64,000 nucleotides of DNA from the NCBI GenBank assembly GCA_035652815.1, contig DASRDB010000017.1, positions 100,851 to 164,850 of the forward strand. The letters run 5' to 3'. Below, piece by piece: positions 15,157-24,281 of the stretch. Origin of the DNA: DASRDB01 sp035652815 (GTDB lineage Bacteria; Chloroflexota; Ktedonobacteria; Ktedonobacterales; Ktedonobacteraceae). The notes below the pieces were generated by a model that saw nothing but the letters and a program-made list of their open reading frames with translations, did no database searches and had not been told where the DNA came from. The position numbers were made by a program, and so were the translations under genes. Position 1 is the stretch's first letter. Each line of letters opens with the position of its first letter.

Positions 15157-16721
15157 ACATGCCAGATATCGTAAAAACCGCGCTCGTCGGTACAGGTCAG
15201 CAGAATCAGCCCGATTGCAAAACAGGCTCCGCCGTTGACAATCTGATTTCAGCCCTTGCCATTGCTTCGCCCGAACGCCAGCTTTTACTAGCCGCTGGAA
15301 GTTTTGCGGTCTACCAGCAAGCAGGCTGGATAGCAGAAGTCATAGAGGGCATTCCTGAACCTGCTCCAACAGAACAACTTCGACCATGTTCGTCAAGAGC
15401 GGCTGCATTGTTGCACGACATGTTCCTCGGCAAGCACAAAGATCTACTTCCCGAAGCGTTTCAATATATGCAGCAGGCAGGAATCCATCTTCCCTACGAA
15501 TTGTTGCCAGCCGCACTCAACATGTCAGATACACAGATTCGTGCCCTCTTATATCCCATCCTCGGAGAGCGTGGCAAATGGCTAAGCCAGTTGAATCCTC
15601 AGTGGAACTGGGTACAGCAAATTCTACCCCTCTCAGGTGAAGCATTGCCAGTACATACTGAAAGTCTCTGGCAAGAAGGCACCATCGAGCAACGATGCGC
15701 AATTCTTCGCCGTCTGCGCACTATCGACCCTGCTCAAGCCCGTTCCTGGTTAGAGGAAGTATGGAAAAAAGAGAGAGCAGAGGCTCGTTCTGCGTTACTC
15801 AACACATTTGAAGTTAGCCTCTCGGACGCAGATGAGCCATTCCTCGAAAAGGCCCTTGATGACAGGTCTTCCAATGTACGCAATGTGGCCTGCGAATTGC
15901 TTATGCGCCTGCCCACTTCAGCATTCCTCGAGCGCATGCTTTTGCGCTCGAATCAAATTCTTTCTCTCGATAAAGGGAAAATTATTGTCAATGCTCCCTC
16001 TAAATACGATACAAGCTGGACACGTGATGGCATTCTTGAAAAACCCGAAACGAAGCCTGGCGAACAGGCCTGGTGGATGCTTCAGATACTTTCTCGCGTT
16101 CCTCTCCACCATTGGGAAGAGCGACTGCAAAATACTCCTGAAGCTTTAATCAACCAGCTTGAAAAAATTGATAATACCTGGACAAATACGGTTATCGAAG
16201 GCTGGACAAGAGCAGCCATATTCTACCGGGCAACATCCTGGCTCCAACCACTCTGGCGCTGGTGGCGTCGTCATCCAGTGCAACCCAATACACATGGTGT
16301 CACTACCAGAGATATGCGAGCCGAGTTACTTGCCTGCATGTCTTCAGAGGAGGCAGAGCAGGTTATGCTCCCAGTAATACATGACCTCACTTCGGACAGG
16401 GATAACCGGGGTTCACTGATCTCACATTTACCCCAGCCCTGGAGCGAAGCATTCAGCAAACAGTACTTGGGCAAGCTGCGTCATCACCTTGCTTCAGCGA
16501 GCTTTGTAAAAAAGAACTACTATCCCTATTACGATTCCTGGTTTCAAAGCCTGGAGGTTGCAGCTCGCGCATTGGCTCCATCGAGCCTTTCTCTGGCTCT
16601 CGAACCCTGGAATCTTCCCGAGGACAACTCCTGGGAAATTCACGCCTGGCATGAACAGGTCGCAACCTTTACCGAAGCTGTACGCATACGAAAACAATTT
16701 ATTGAGGAGATAACTCGATGA
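15153..16721 (+). CDS. DUF5691 family protein
   Basis: A 522-residue helical protein starting MNMPDIVKTALVGTGQQ. It matches my recollection of DUF5691, which accompanies SWIM, MoxR, DUF5682 and VWA genes in actinobacteria and others. The middle (about 165-280) reads like HEAT-type helical repeats (QRCAILRRLRTIDPAQARSWLEEVW, LEKALDDRSSNVRNVACELLMRLP), which suggests a scaffold. No catalytic motif is seen. An open upstream extension from 14931 overlaps the SWIM gene out of frame and is rejected. It is coupled at both ends by ATGA overlaps. Confidence 0.82.
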   Translation: MNMPDIVKTALVGTGQQNQPDCKTGSAVDNLISALAIASPERQLLLAAGSFAVYQQAGWIAEVIEGIPEPAPTEQLRPCSSRAAALLHDMFLGKHKDLLPEAFQYMQQAGIHLPYELLPAALNMSDTQIRALLYPILGERGKWLSQLNPQWNWVQQILPLSGEALPVHTESLWQEGTIEQRCAILRRLRTIDPAQARSWLEEVWKKERAEARSALLNTFEVSLSDADEPFLEKALDDRSSNVRNVACELLMRLPTSAFLERMLLRSNQILSLDKGKIIVNAPSKYDTSWTRDGILEKPETKPGEQAWWMLQILSRVPLHHWEERLQNTPEALINQLEKIDNTWTNTVIEGWTRAAIFYRATSWLQPLWRWWRRHPVQPNTHGVTTRDMRAELLACMSSEEAEQVMLPVIHDLTSDRDNRGSLISHLPQPWSEAFSKQYLGKLRHHLASASFVKKNYYPYYDSWFQSLEVAARALAPSSLSLALEPWNLPEDNSWEIHAWHEQVATFTEAVRIRKQFIEEITR

Positions 16722-17860
16722 GTACCCAAAACGCCCCCAACGGTAAGCATCATCCCTCCAATATACCCGCTGATCCTGCGTTGCAGGCTGTTCTACGCGA
16801 ACATGCCGAGCAGCAATATGCCGAAGAACTGGCCGAACTGGCGAAAGTTGACGACCGCCAGCGCCCGCCGAACTGGAAGCTCTCGCCCTGGGCTGTGCGC
16901 ACCTATCTCTTAGGTGGTAGACTCCCCAACGGCTTCGAGATCACCCCCAAATATATCGGCAATGCCCGCCTGATCGAAATCGCTGTGGCAACCCTGGCAA
17001 CCGACCGCGCCCTTTTGCTTTACGGAACGCCAGGAACCGCGAAGTCCTGGACAAGCGAACACCTTGCCGCCGCCATTGCAGGTGACTCGACGCTCCTTAT
17101 TCAAGGCACCGCCGGTACTGATGAGAGCGCTATCCGCTATGGTTGGAACTACGCCCGACTGCTTGTCGAAGGCCCATCTCCAGCCGCGCTGGTTGTCAGT
17201 CCTATGATGAAGGCGATGCAGGATGGCAAAATAGCGCGCATCGAGGAACTGACGCGCATTCCCGCCGAGGTACAGGATACGCTCATCACCATCCTCTCTG
17301 AGAAAACCTTGCCCATTCCCGAACTAAACACGGAGATGCAGGCACGCAAGGGCTTCAACCTTATCGCCACCGCCAACAACCGCGACAAGGGCGTTAACGA
17401 ACTCTCCAGCGCTCTCATGAGACGCTTCAACACCGTTATCCTGCCTGTTCCCGATAGCCTTGACAAAGAGGTTGAAATTGTCGATCGCCGCGTTGCCAGC
17501 CTGGGCCGCGCCCTCGAACTGCCTGCCGAAAAGCCAGCGTTAGAAGAAATTCGCCGCGTCGTCACCATCTTCCGCGAGTTGCGCTCTGGCCTCACACTTG
17601 ATGGCAAGACCAAATTGAAATCTCCTGGCGGCACTCTTTCCACCGCCGAAGCAATCTCCGTCATCAACAACGGTCTGGCGATGGCTGGGTACTACGGTGA
17701 TGGACAGTTGCGCGCAGACGACCTTGCCGCCGGGTTGACCGGAGCAATCGTCAAAGACCCTGTGCAGGACCGCATCGTCTGGCTCGAATATCTGCAAACG
17801 GTCGTGAAAGAGCGCGACGGTTGGAAAGATTTATACCGCGCTTGCCAGGAGGTACTCTAG
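16718..17860 (+). CDS. MoxR-type AAA+ ATPase
   Basis: A 380-residue AAA+ ATPase. Walker A is LLYGTPGTAKSWTSEHLAAA (about 91-110). The Walker B region is KIARIEELTRIPAEVQDTLITILSE, with Glu-Glu in place of the usual Asp-Glu. Sensor 1 is LIATANNRDKGVNELSSALMRRF, with the Arg finger in LMRRF. MoxR ATPases usually work with a VWA partner as chaperones that activate or remodel a client protein; such a partner lies two genes downstream. ATGA overlap with the DUF5691 gene upstream, and one base between its stop and the next GTG, indicate a strict operon. Confidence 0.9.
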   Translation: MSTQNAPNGKHHPSNIPADPALQAVLREHAEQQYAEELAELAKVDDRQRPPNWKLSPWAVRTYLLGGRLPNGFEITPKYIGNARLIEIAVATLATDRALLLYGTPGTAKSWTSEHLAAAIAGDSTLLIQGTAGTDESAIRYGWNYARLLVEGPSPAALVVSPMMKAMQDGKIARIEELTRIPAEVQDTLITILSEKTLPIPELNTEMQARKGFNLIATANNRDKGVNELSSALMRRFNTVILPVPDSLDKEVEIVDRRVASLGRALELPAEKPALEEIRRVVTIFRELRSGLTLDGKTKLKSPGGTLSTAEAISVINNGLAMAGYYGDGQLRADDLAAGLTGAIVKDPVQDRIVWLEYLQTVVKERDGWKDLYRACQEVL

Positions 17861-17861
17861 C

Positions 17862-20198
17862 GTGACCCTCTCCATTTTCGGCGTGCGCCATCACGGTCCC
17901 GGATGTGCGCGCAGCCTGCGAGCCGCCCTGGAAGAACTACAGCCAGACATCGTGCTGGTCGAGGGACCACCAGATGCCCAGGAGGCGCTGCCTTTGCTCA
18001 CTTCAAAGGACATGCATCCTCCTGTCGCGCTCCTGATCTACGCGCCGGGCGCGCCGCAGCATGCCGTCTATTATCCATTTACCCATTTCTCGCCCGAATG
18101 GCAGGCGCTGCACTACGCGCTCACACATAACATCCCGGCACGCTTCATGGATCTACCACAATCCATCCAGCTTGCACAGGCAAAAGTCCAGGCTGAAAAG
18201 GAGCAGCAGGAAAAGAAATCAAACGATACCGAATCAAAAGCAGATTCAGACCCATCAAACGCTTCGAGCAAAAGTGCTTCCCTACGCGACACTACTGAAA
18301 CTATAACGGTAGAGGCTCCGACCGAGGAGAAAGTGGAAGATGATCCCTTCGCCTTGCTTGCCAGAGCCTCCGGTTATGACGATTACGAGATGTGGTGGGA
18401 GCGTCAGATCGAGCAGCGACTGGATACGCAGCACCTCTTCGAGGGCATCCTGGAAGCTATGAGCGAGATGCGCTCCGATCCTACGCCGAAAAATGAACAC
18501 GAGGCACAACGCGAAGCCTCTATGCGCCACACCATTCGCGCCGCGCAAAAAGAGGGCTTCCAACGTATAGCGGTCGTCTGCGGAGCGTGGCACGCGCCAG
18601 TCCTCTCCCAATTGGACAACGCGAAAGGTGATACGGTCCTGCTGAGCGGCTTGAAGCGTATCAAAGTCGAAGCCACCTGGATTCCGTGGACAAACTCACG
18701 CCTCGCCTATCGCAGCGGCTACGGTGCGGGTGTGACTTCCCCCGGCTGGTACGAACACCTGTGGAACACACCCAATCGCGTTACTATCCGCTGGGTTGCT
18801 CGCGCTGCCCACTTACTGCGCGCAGAAGGACTCGATGCCTCTTCGGCAAGCGTTATCGAAGCTGTGCGACTTGCCGAAGCGCTGGCCGCTATGCGCGACC
18901 TACCTATGCCAGGGCTGCATGACTTACACGAATCCATTCAAACTGTTCTCTGTCACGGCAACCTGGAACCCATGCAGTTGATTCGCGACAAACTTGAGAT
19001 CGGCGAAAAGCTGGGCGAGGTCCCTCCAGAAACACCTGCCGTTCCCCTGCAGCGCGATCTGGAAAGCAAGCAGCGCAAGCTCCGCATGAAGCCTGACCCG
19101 ATCCAGCAAAATTACGATTTTGACCTGCGCAAGGAGACAGATCGTGCGCGCAGCCAGCTCCTTCACGCGCTCAGCCTGCTCGGCATCGAGTGGGGCGTTC
19201 TCCAGCGCACCTCGCAGAAACACAGCACATTCCATGAAATCTGGAAAGTGCAATGGCAGGTAGAGTTCTCCCTGCGGCTAATCGAGGCCAACATCTGGGG
19301 CAATACCGTTGAACGCGCCGCCAGCGCCTTCGTTCACCACAAAGCAGACAACGCAGAGGAGCTTCCTGAACTTACAGCGCTGCTCGACAAAGCCATCCTC
19401 GCAGAACTCCCCGAAGCTATCGAACACCTGCTCACCTGTGTACAGAGCAAAGCCGCCGTTTCGGCAGACGTGCGCCATCTCATGGACGCGCTTCCGCCGC
19501 TTGCCCGTATCGCTCGCTACGGCAATGTCCGTGAGACACAGGCCGAACGCATTCTCCCCGTGATCGACGCTCTCTTCGAACGCGTTTTGATCGGCCTCCC
19601 TGCTGCCTGCGCCTCGCTTGATGACGATGCCGCGCAAGAAATGGTCAAAAGTATCGAACACGTGCAGGAGAGCGTAAACCTGCTTAACCAGGACGAACAA
19701 CGTGTTCAATGGCTCTCAGTCCTGCGCACTCTGCTCGAACGCCAGGGTATTCATGGTCTGGTGCGGGGCCGTTGCTGTCGGCTCCTCTTTGAACAAAAAG
19801 CCATCGACGAGGCAGAATTACAGCGCGTTGCACGCCTTGCCCTTTCTCCTGTTAATCGAGCTTCACAGGCCGCCTCGTGGATAGAGGGAGTTTTACGCGG
19901 CAGTGGCATGCTGCTCCTGCACCAGGATAGCCTCTGGCTCGCTCTCGACTCCTGGCTCTGCGAACTTTCTCCCGACACCTTCGTCACCCTTCTGCCGCTC
20001 CTGAGACGAGCTTTCGCGAACTTTGAACCGCCAGAACGCCGGGCAATGGGCGAAAAGGTCAAGCACTTGCGCTCTACACCCTCTGTAAAAATTCCGGCGT
20101 CAAATGCAGATCACCCAGGCAACATCAACGAAGAACGAGCCAGCAGTGTTCTGCCTGTCCTGGCACACATTTTAGGAGTGCAATATGACCGCAATTGA
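17862..20198 (+). CDS. DUF5682 family protein
   Basis: A 778-residue protein. The first part (about 1-300) has FGVRHHGPGCARSLRAAL, DIVLVEGPPDAQEALP and, after a charged Lys/Glu/Ser linker (about 105-155), FQRIAVVCGAWHAPVL. This set of His, EGP and GAxH-like motifs resembles the TraB/ChaN/Tiki-type putative hydrolase fold, so metal-dependent hydrolase activity is possible but unproven. The C-terminal half is helical and may hold protein-interaction repeats. The start is GTG at 17862. It sits between the MoxR and VWA genes and overlaps the latter by 14 nt. Confidence 0.82.
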   Translation: MTLSIFGVRHHGPGCARSLRAALEELQPDIVLVEGPPDAQEALPLLTSKDMHPPVALLIYAPGAPQHAVYYPFTHFSPEWQALHYALTHNIPARFMDLPQSIQLAQAKVQAEKEQQEKKSNDTESKADSDPSNASSKSASLRDTTETITVEAPTEEKVEDDPFALLARASGYDDYEMWWERQIEQRLDTQHLFEGILEAMSEMRSDPTPKNEHEAQREASMRHTIRAAQKEGFQRIAVVCGAWHAPVLSQLDNAKGDTVLLSGLKRIKVEATWIPWTNSRLAYRSGYGAGVTSPGWYEHLWNTPNRVTIRWVARAAHLLRAEGLDASSASVIEAVRLAEALAAMRDLPMPGLHDLHESIQTVLCHGNLEPMQLIRDKLEIGEKLGEVPPETPAVPLQRDLESKQRKLRMKPDPIQQNYDFDLRKETDRARSQLLHALSLLGIEWGVLQRTSQKHSTFHEIWKVQWQVEFSLRLIEANIWGNTVERAASAFVHHKADNAEELPELTALLDKAILAELPEAIEHLLTCVQSKAAVSADVRHLMDALPPLARIARYGNVRETQAERILPVIDALFERVLIGLPAACASLDDDAAQEMVKSIEHVQESVNLLNQDEQRVQWLSVLRTLLERQGIHGLVRGRCCRLLFEQKAIDEAELQRVARLALSPVNRASQAASWIEGVLRGSGMLLLHQDSLWLALDSWLCELSPDTFVTLLPLLRRAFANFEPPERRAMGEKVKHLRSTPSVKIPASNADHPGNINEERASSVLPVLAHILGVQYDRN

Positions 20199-21360
20199 TG
20201 AAAAAGAACGCCTGCGCCGCTGGCGACTGGTGCTGGGAAAAGAATCCGGCGAGGGCATGTGTACCGACGGCAGTTCTCAAGTGCAGCTTGCTGGCCAGGA
20301 CGCCGGGATGGACAGCGTGCTGGAAGCCCTCTACAACAGCGACCGTTCCGCCGGACTTGGTAAGTCATCACCCAACGTCTCACGCTGGCTCGGCGATATC
20401 CGCACCTACTTCCCCACGTCAACTGTGCAGGTCATGCAAAAAGACGCCCTGGAACGCCTGAATCTGACCCAGATGCTACTTGAGCCTGAGATGCTTGAAC
20501 TGGTCGAGCCGGATGTCCATCTCGTCGCCAATCTGCTCTCGCTTAGCAAAGTAATACCCGAGAAGACGAAGGACACAGCACGCCAGGTTGTCCGCAAGGT
20601 GGTCGAAGAACTCGAGCGCAAGCTTGCCAACGGGCTGATCCAGGCTGTGCGCGGCAGCCTGAATCGCGCCACACGCATCTACCGCCCACGCGCCAACGAA
20701 ATCAACTGGGATCGCACCATTCGCGCCAACCTGAAAAACTACCTGCCCGATAAGGGAACCATTATCGCTGAGCGGCTGGTTGGACACGGCCACAAACGCT
20801 CTTCCCTGCGCGATATCGTCCTCTGCGTCGATCAAAGCGGCTCAATGGCAACCTCTGTCGTTTATGCTGGCATTTTTGGCGCGGTTCTGGCAACCCTGCG
20901 CTCGGTCAGCACGCGCATGATCGTCTTCGACACTTCAGTCGTCGATCTCACCGGCGATCTGCAAGACCCCGTTGATCTACTTTTCGGTGTGCAGCTTGGT
21001 GGCGGCACAGATATCAATCGCGCCCTGGCCTACTGTCAACAGGTAATTTCACGTCCCAATTCGACCATCCTGGTGCTGATTACGGACTTATACGAGGGTG
21101 GCAATCAACAAGAAATGCTGCGCCGGGCCGCCGAATTAAAAGCAAGCGGGGTGCAGGTAATCTGTTTGCTCGCTCTGAACGATAAAGGCGCGCCCAGCTT
21201 CGATCAGCACAACGCCGCCATACTCGCAGGCATGGACATCCCCTCGTTCGCCTGCTCGCCGGAATTATTCCCCGACCTGATGGCTGCCGCCATACAACGA
21301 CAAAATCTCAGCATGTGGGCAGCTAAGAACGACATTGTGACAGCGCGCCCACAGAATTAA
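20185..21360 (+). CDS. VWA domain protein (MoxR partner)
   Basis: A 391-residue protein. The helical N-terminal 200 residues are followed by a von Willebrand A domain with an intact MIDAS: DQSGS (Asp216), Thr in GGGTDINRALAYC and Asp in LITDLYEGGN. In MoxR/VWA pairs the VWA protein binds Mg and client proteins. No signal peptide or membrane segment is seen, so it acts in the cytoplasm. It is the last gene of the operon, with a hairpin at its 3' end. Confidence 0.88.
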   Translation: MTAIDEKERLRRWRLVLGKESGEGMCTDGSSQVQLAGQDAGMDSVLEALYNSDRSAGLGKSSPNVSRWLGDIRTYFPTSTVQVMQKDALERLNLTQMLLEPEMLELVEPDVHLVANLLSLSKVIPEKTKDTARQVVRKVVEELERKLANGLIQAVRGSLNRATRIYRPRANEINWDRTIRANLKNYLPDKGTIIAERLVGHGHKRSSLRDIVLCVDQSGSMATSVVYAGIFGAVLATLRSVSTRMIVFDTSVVDLTGDLQDPVDLLFGVQLGGGTDINRALAYCQQVISRPNSTILVLITDLYEGGNQQEMLRRAAELKASGVQVICLLALNDKGAPSFDQHNAAILAGMDIPSFACSPELFPDLMAAAIQRQNLSMWAAKNDIVTARPQN

Positions 21361-21362
21361 CA

Positions 21363-21404
21363 GCCAGGTGATGGGGCGATTCAACGTCCCATCACTTTAC
21401 TGGC
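21363..21404. terminator. Terminator between VWA and recQ genes
   Basis: GTGATGGG (21368-21375) pairs with CCCATCAC (21388-21395), and the outer GCCAG/CTGGC also pairs. The structure separates two convergent genes and overlaps the 3' end of recQ. Confidence 0.5.
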
Positions 21405-23032
21405 TCCAACAATCCTCGCTCCGTCACGATATCGACCGAGAGCGTTTTATAGCCAACCTCGTCGAACAACACCACCATCTTATCGTCCTCGTAACGCATC
21501 ACCACACCCTCACCCCAGGACTTATGAGTAACACGACTGTTCAAAGGAAAAGGCCTGCCCTCTGCCTCTTCCTCAGCCAGGTAGCCAGCATCGCAGTTGT
21601 CGCAGAAGCCGCATGGCCCGTCCATCTCCTCACCAAAGTAGTTGAGCAGGTACTTGCGACGGCAATCGCGCAGTTCGGCGTAGCCACGAATCATTTCAAT
21701 GCGCGACTGAGCATACTGGCGACGGCTTTCATGCCTATGCGCCGATTCCTCCGCGACCTCATCCAGGTCAGGCGGATTTTCAACCGGCGCTACCTCACCA
21801 TCAGGCAGAATCCGCACCACATCCAATTCTTCCAGGTAGCTCAGAATCTGCGTCAGTTTGGTCTGCGAGATATCCAGTTCCTCGCGCAGGCGAGCCGGTT
21901 CGATAGGCTCACCATATTCAACAATCACCCTGGCGACCAGTTCTACCTGGTCTGCATCGACTTTTCCGCTGCTGTTCAGAAAACGCTGGATGCCCAGGTC
22001 TTTGGAGCTATAAAACAGGATGGCATCAGCCTGCTCGCCGTCGCGCCCCGCCCGGCCAATCTCCTGATAATAGGAGTCTACCGAATCGCTGATATCGTAA
22101 TGAAAGACAAAACGCACGTTTTCCTTGTTGACGCCCATGCCAAAGGCAGTAGTCGCCACAATCACCTCCAACTCATCTTGCATGAAGGCGTTTTGCACCT
22201 GCTCGCGCTCCTTCGCCCTCATCCCGGCATGATAAAAGGCCGCCTTCACCCCACGCTCTTGAAGTCCCGTTGCAATCTCCTCGGCATGTTTGCGCGTCGC
22301 CACATAGACAATTCCCGGCTTCTCCGCTTCACTGACTCGCTCAAGCAAAGCTCGTTTCTTTTCGGATTCATCATAGTAGGTTTCAACTCCGAGCCAGATA
22401 TTTGGCCGGTCAAAGCCCTGCACAACCACACGCGGATCGCGCATTCCCAGCCGCTCCAGGATTTCCTCGCGCACAGGAAGCGAGGCAGTAGCGGTCAGCG
22501 CCAGGACGTGGGGATGGTTGAGTTCCTCTATGACCGTACCAAGCCTCAGGTACTCCGGTCGGAAATCATGACCCCATTCGCTGATACAGTGGGCTTCGTC
22601 CACTACAAAAAGCGAAGGTTTTGCCTCCCGCAGGCGCTGCAATATCTCTTCATTGTTGAACTGCTCGGGAGCAAGAAAGACGAATTCCAGCTTCCCCTGT
22701 GCAAGCGCTTCGAAAGTCTGCCTCGAAGCTTCATCGCTCACCGTCGAATTAATGAGGGCAGCCCCCCCGATGTTCTGCTCCTCAATGGCCTGCACCTGAT
22801 CGTACTGGAGCGCGATAAGGGGAGAAACGACAACCGTTGGACCGTCTAAAAGCAGGGCTGCTGCCTGGTAAATCATGGACTTGCCCGAGCCGGTGGGCAT
22901 GACGGCCAGCGTATCATGCCCGTCGAGTAGTGCGAGAATGGCGGGCTGCTGTCCGGGCCGCAGGCTTTCATAGCCTAACTTGTCCTGGGCGATACGCCGC
23001 ACTCGCCAGAGTTCTTTGCGCCGAATGCTCAT
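21392..23032 (-). CDS. recQ: ATP-dependent DNA helicase RecQ
   Basis: A 546-residue 3'-5' DNA helicase used in recombination and repair. Motif 0 is YESLRPGQQPAI, Walker A AVMPTGSGKS, DEAH box VVDEAHCISEWGHDFRPEY, motif III LALTATAS, motif V TTAFGMGVNKENVRFVFHYD and motif VI QEIGRAGRDGE. The RecQ zinc domain CRRKYLLNYFGE...CGFCDNC is present. Instead of an HRDC domain, the C-terminus has a small SH3/tudor-like module (RVTHKSWGEGVVMRYEDDKMVVLFDEVGYKTLS) like that ending UvrD/PcrA helicases. It lies 15 nt after the topoisomerase gene, a probable DNA-maintenance operon. Confidence 0.93.
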   Translation of the reverse strand: MSIRRKELWRVRRIAQDKLGYESLRPGQQPAILALLDGHDTLAVMPTGSGKSMIYQAAALLLDGPTVVVSPLIALQYDQVQAIEEQNIGGAALINSTVSDEASRQTFEALAQGKLEFVFLAPEQFNNEEILQRLREAKPSLFVVDEAHCISEWGHDFRPEYLRLGTVIEELNHPHVLALTATASLPVREEILERLGMRDPRVVVQGFDRPNIWLGVETYYDESEKKRALLERVSEAEKPGIVYVATRKHAEEIATGLQERGVKAAFYHAGMRAKEREQVQNAFMQDELEVIVATTAFGMGVNKENVRFVFHYDISDSVDSYYQEIGRAGRDGEQADAILFYSSKDLGIQRFLNSSGKVDADQVELVARVIVEYGEPIEPARLREELDISQTKLTQILSYLEELDVVRILPDGEVAPVENPPDLDEVAEESAHRHESRRQYAQSRIEMIRGYAELRDCRRKYLLNYFGEEMDGPCGFCDNCDAGYLAEEEAEGRPFPLNSRVTHKSWGEGVVMRYEDDKMVVLFDEVGYKTLSVDIVTERGLLEPVK

Positions 23033-23047
23033 CTATGTGAATCCAAT

Positions 23048-24163
23048 CTATTCTGGAGAGATATGTTCGAGAAATGCCAGCACCCGGGCCTCTTCAGGAC
23101 GCAGCCCTTCCGGCACACTCTTCTTTTCCTGCTCATCATACTGCTTGAAAAAGGCGCTGAGCGAGCCATCCAGGTAGGCATCGATCACTCCCGGATGTAC
23201 ATAGCATTTGCGGCAAATGGTAGGCGTATTGCCCAGTTCACCGGCAGCCATTTTGATGGCCTCGGTGACATTTTTCTTGCCCTGCGTCTGCGTCTCAAAC
23301 GGCCCGGCCTTCTCCAGTGCCTCGGTCGCCACTACCGTCCCGCCCCAGGTGCGAAAATCTTTGGCCGTAAAATCCTGACCACTGACCGACCGCAGGTATT
23401 CGTTGATGTCGTTCGACTCTATAGTACGAAGCTCGCCATCTTCGTCGATATACTGGAACAGTTCGTGCCCCGGCAAGTCCTGGCAGCGTTTGACAATACG
23501 CGCAAGCTGGCGGTCTTTGACATCAATAGTATGTTCCTTGCCGCTTTTGCCGCGAAAATGGAAATGAACCTTCGCTCCTTCAACTTCCACGTGATGGCTG
23601 CGCATTGTCGTCAGGCCATACGAGTCATTCTCTCTGGCATATTCTTCGTTGCCCACGCGAATCAGCGTCTCATCCAGCAAGCGCACAACTGTCGCCACCA
23701 CCTTCTCATACGGCAAACCCGATAAACTCAGGTCATGGTCAACCCGTTCGCGAATTACCGGCAAGGTATGACCAAAGGCGATTAGCTTATCGTACTTTGT
23801 CTCGTCACGCACTTCTCGCCAACGCGGATGATAGCGATACTGCTTGCGCCCCTTCGCGTCGCGCCCGGTTGCCTGTATATGCCCGCGTGGACTGGCGCAA
23901 ATCCACACGTTCGTCCAGGAAGGCGGAATGCCCAGCTTCTTAATACGTTCAAGTTCCTTGGGATCGCGAATAGGTTTGCCATCGAGACCAATATAGCTAA
24001 AATGCTTGCCCGCTCGCTTCCGCGCAATGCCGGGCAACGTATCTGATACATAGCGCAGTCCCGCCGCTTTCGCCGTCTCAACGGGGTCAGCAGCGGCACA
24101 TATTTCTATTTCACCAAGTGAAAGGGGTTCTTGAGAAGAGGCAGGCGCTACCGACACGTACAT
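23048..24163 (-). CDS. Type IB DNA topoisomerase
   Basis: A 371-residue poxvirus/eukaryote-like TopIB that relaxes supercoils through a 3'-phosphotyrosyl intermediate. Landmarks are GKPIRDPKELERIKKLGIPPSW, the RYHPRWREVRDETKY region, LIRVGNEEYARENDSYGLTTM, FHFRGKSGKEH (catalytic Arg/Lys region), FTAKDFRTWGGTV and TICRKCYVHPGVIDAY with nucleophile Tyr321. The length is as expected for bacterial TopIB. It is upstream of recQ in the same transcription unit, which suggests joint work in repair or recombination. Confidence 0.92.
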   Translation of the reverse strand: MYVSVAPASSQEPLSLGEIEICAAADPVETAKAAGLRYVSDTLPGIARKRAGKHFSYIGLDGKPIRDPKELERIKKLGIPPSWTNVWICASPRGHIQATGRDAKGRKQYRYHPRWREVRDETKYDKLIAFGHTLPVIRERVDHDLSLSGLPYEKVVATVVRLLDETLIRVGNEEYARENDSYGLTTMRSHHVEVEGAKVHFHFRGKSGKEHTIDVKDRQLARIVKRCQDLPGHELFQYIDEDGELRTIESNDINEYLRSVSGQDFTAKDFRTWGGTVVATEALEKAGPFETQTQGKKNVTEAIKMAAGELGNTPTICRKCYVHPGVIDAYLDGSLSAFFKQYDEQEKKSVPEGLRPEEARVLAFLEHISPE

Positions 24164-24281
24164 CCTCCTGAGTTGCTCGAATAAGCCACCAACAGGAACA
24201 ATAGAAAGCCATTCGCTCTTTCATTCATCCTGTCACTTACTATACGAAGCGTCCGCAAAAAGATGTGACAAATGGCATATC

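Noticed and set aside
21368..22849. 493-codon open frame on the plus strand opposite recQ
   Set aside because: Antisense to a well-supported RecQ helicase with all motifs; its translation has no recognisable domain and no good ribosome site.
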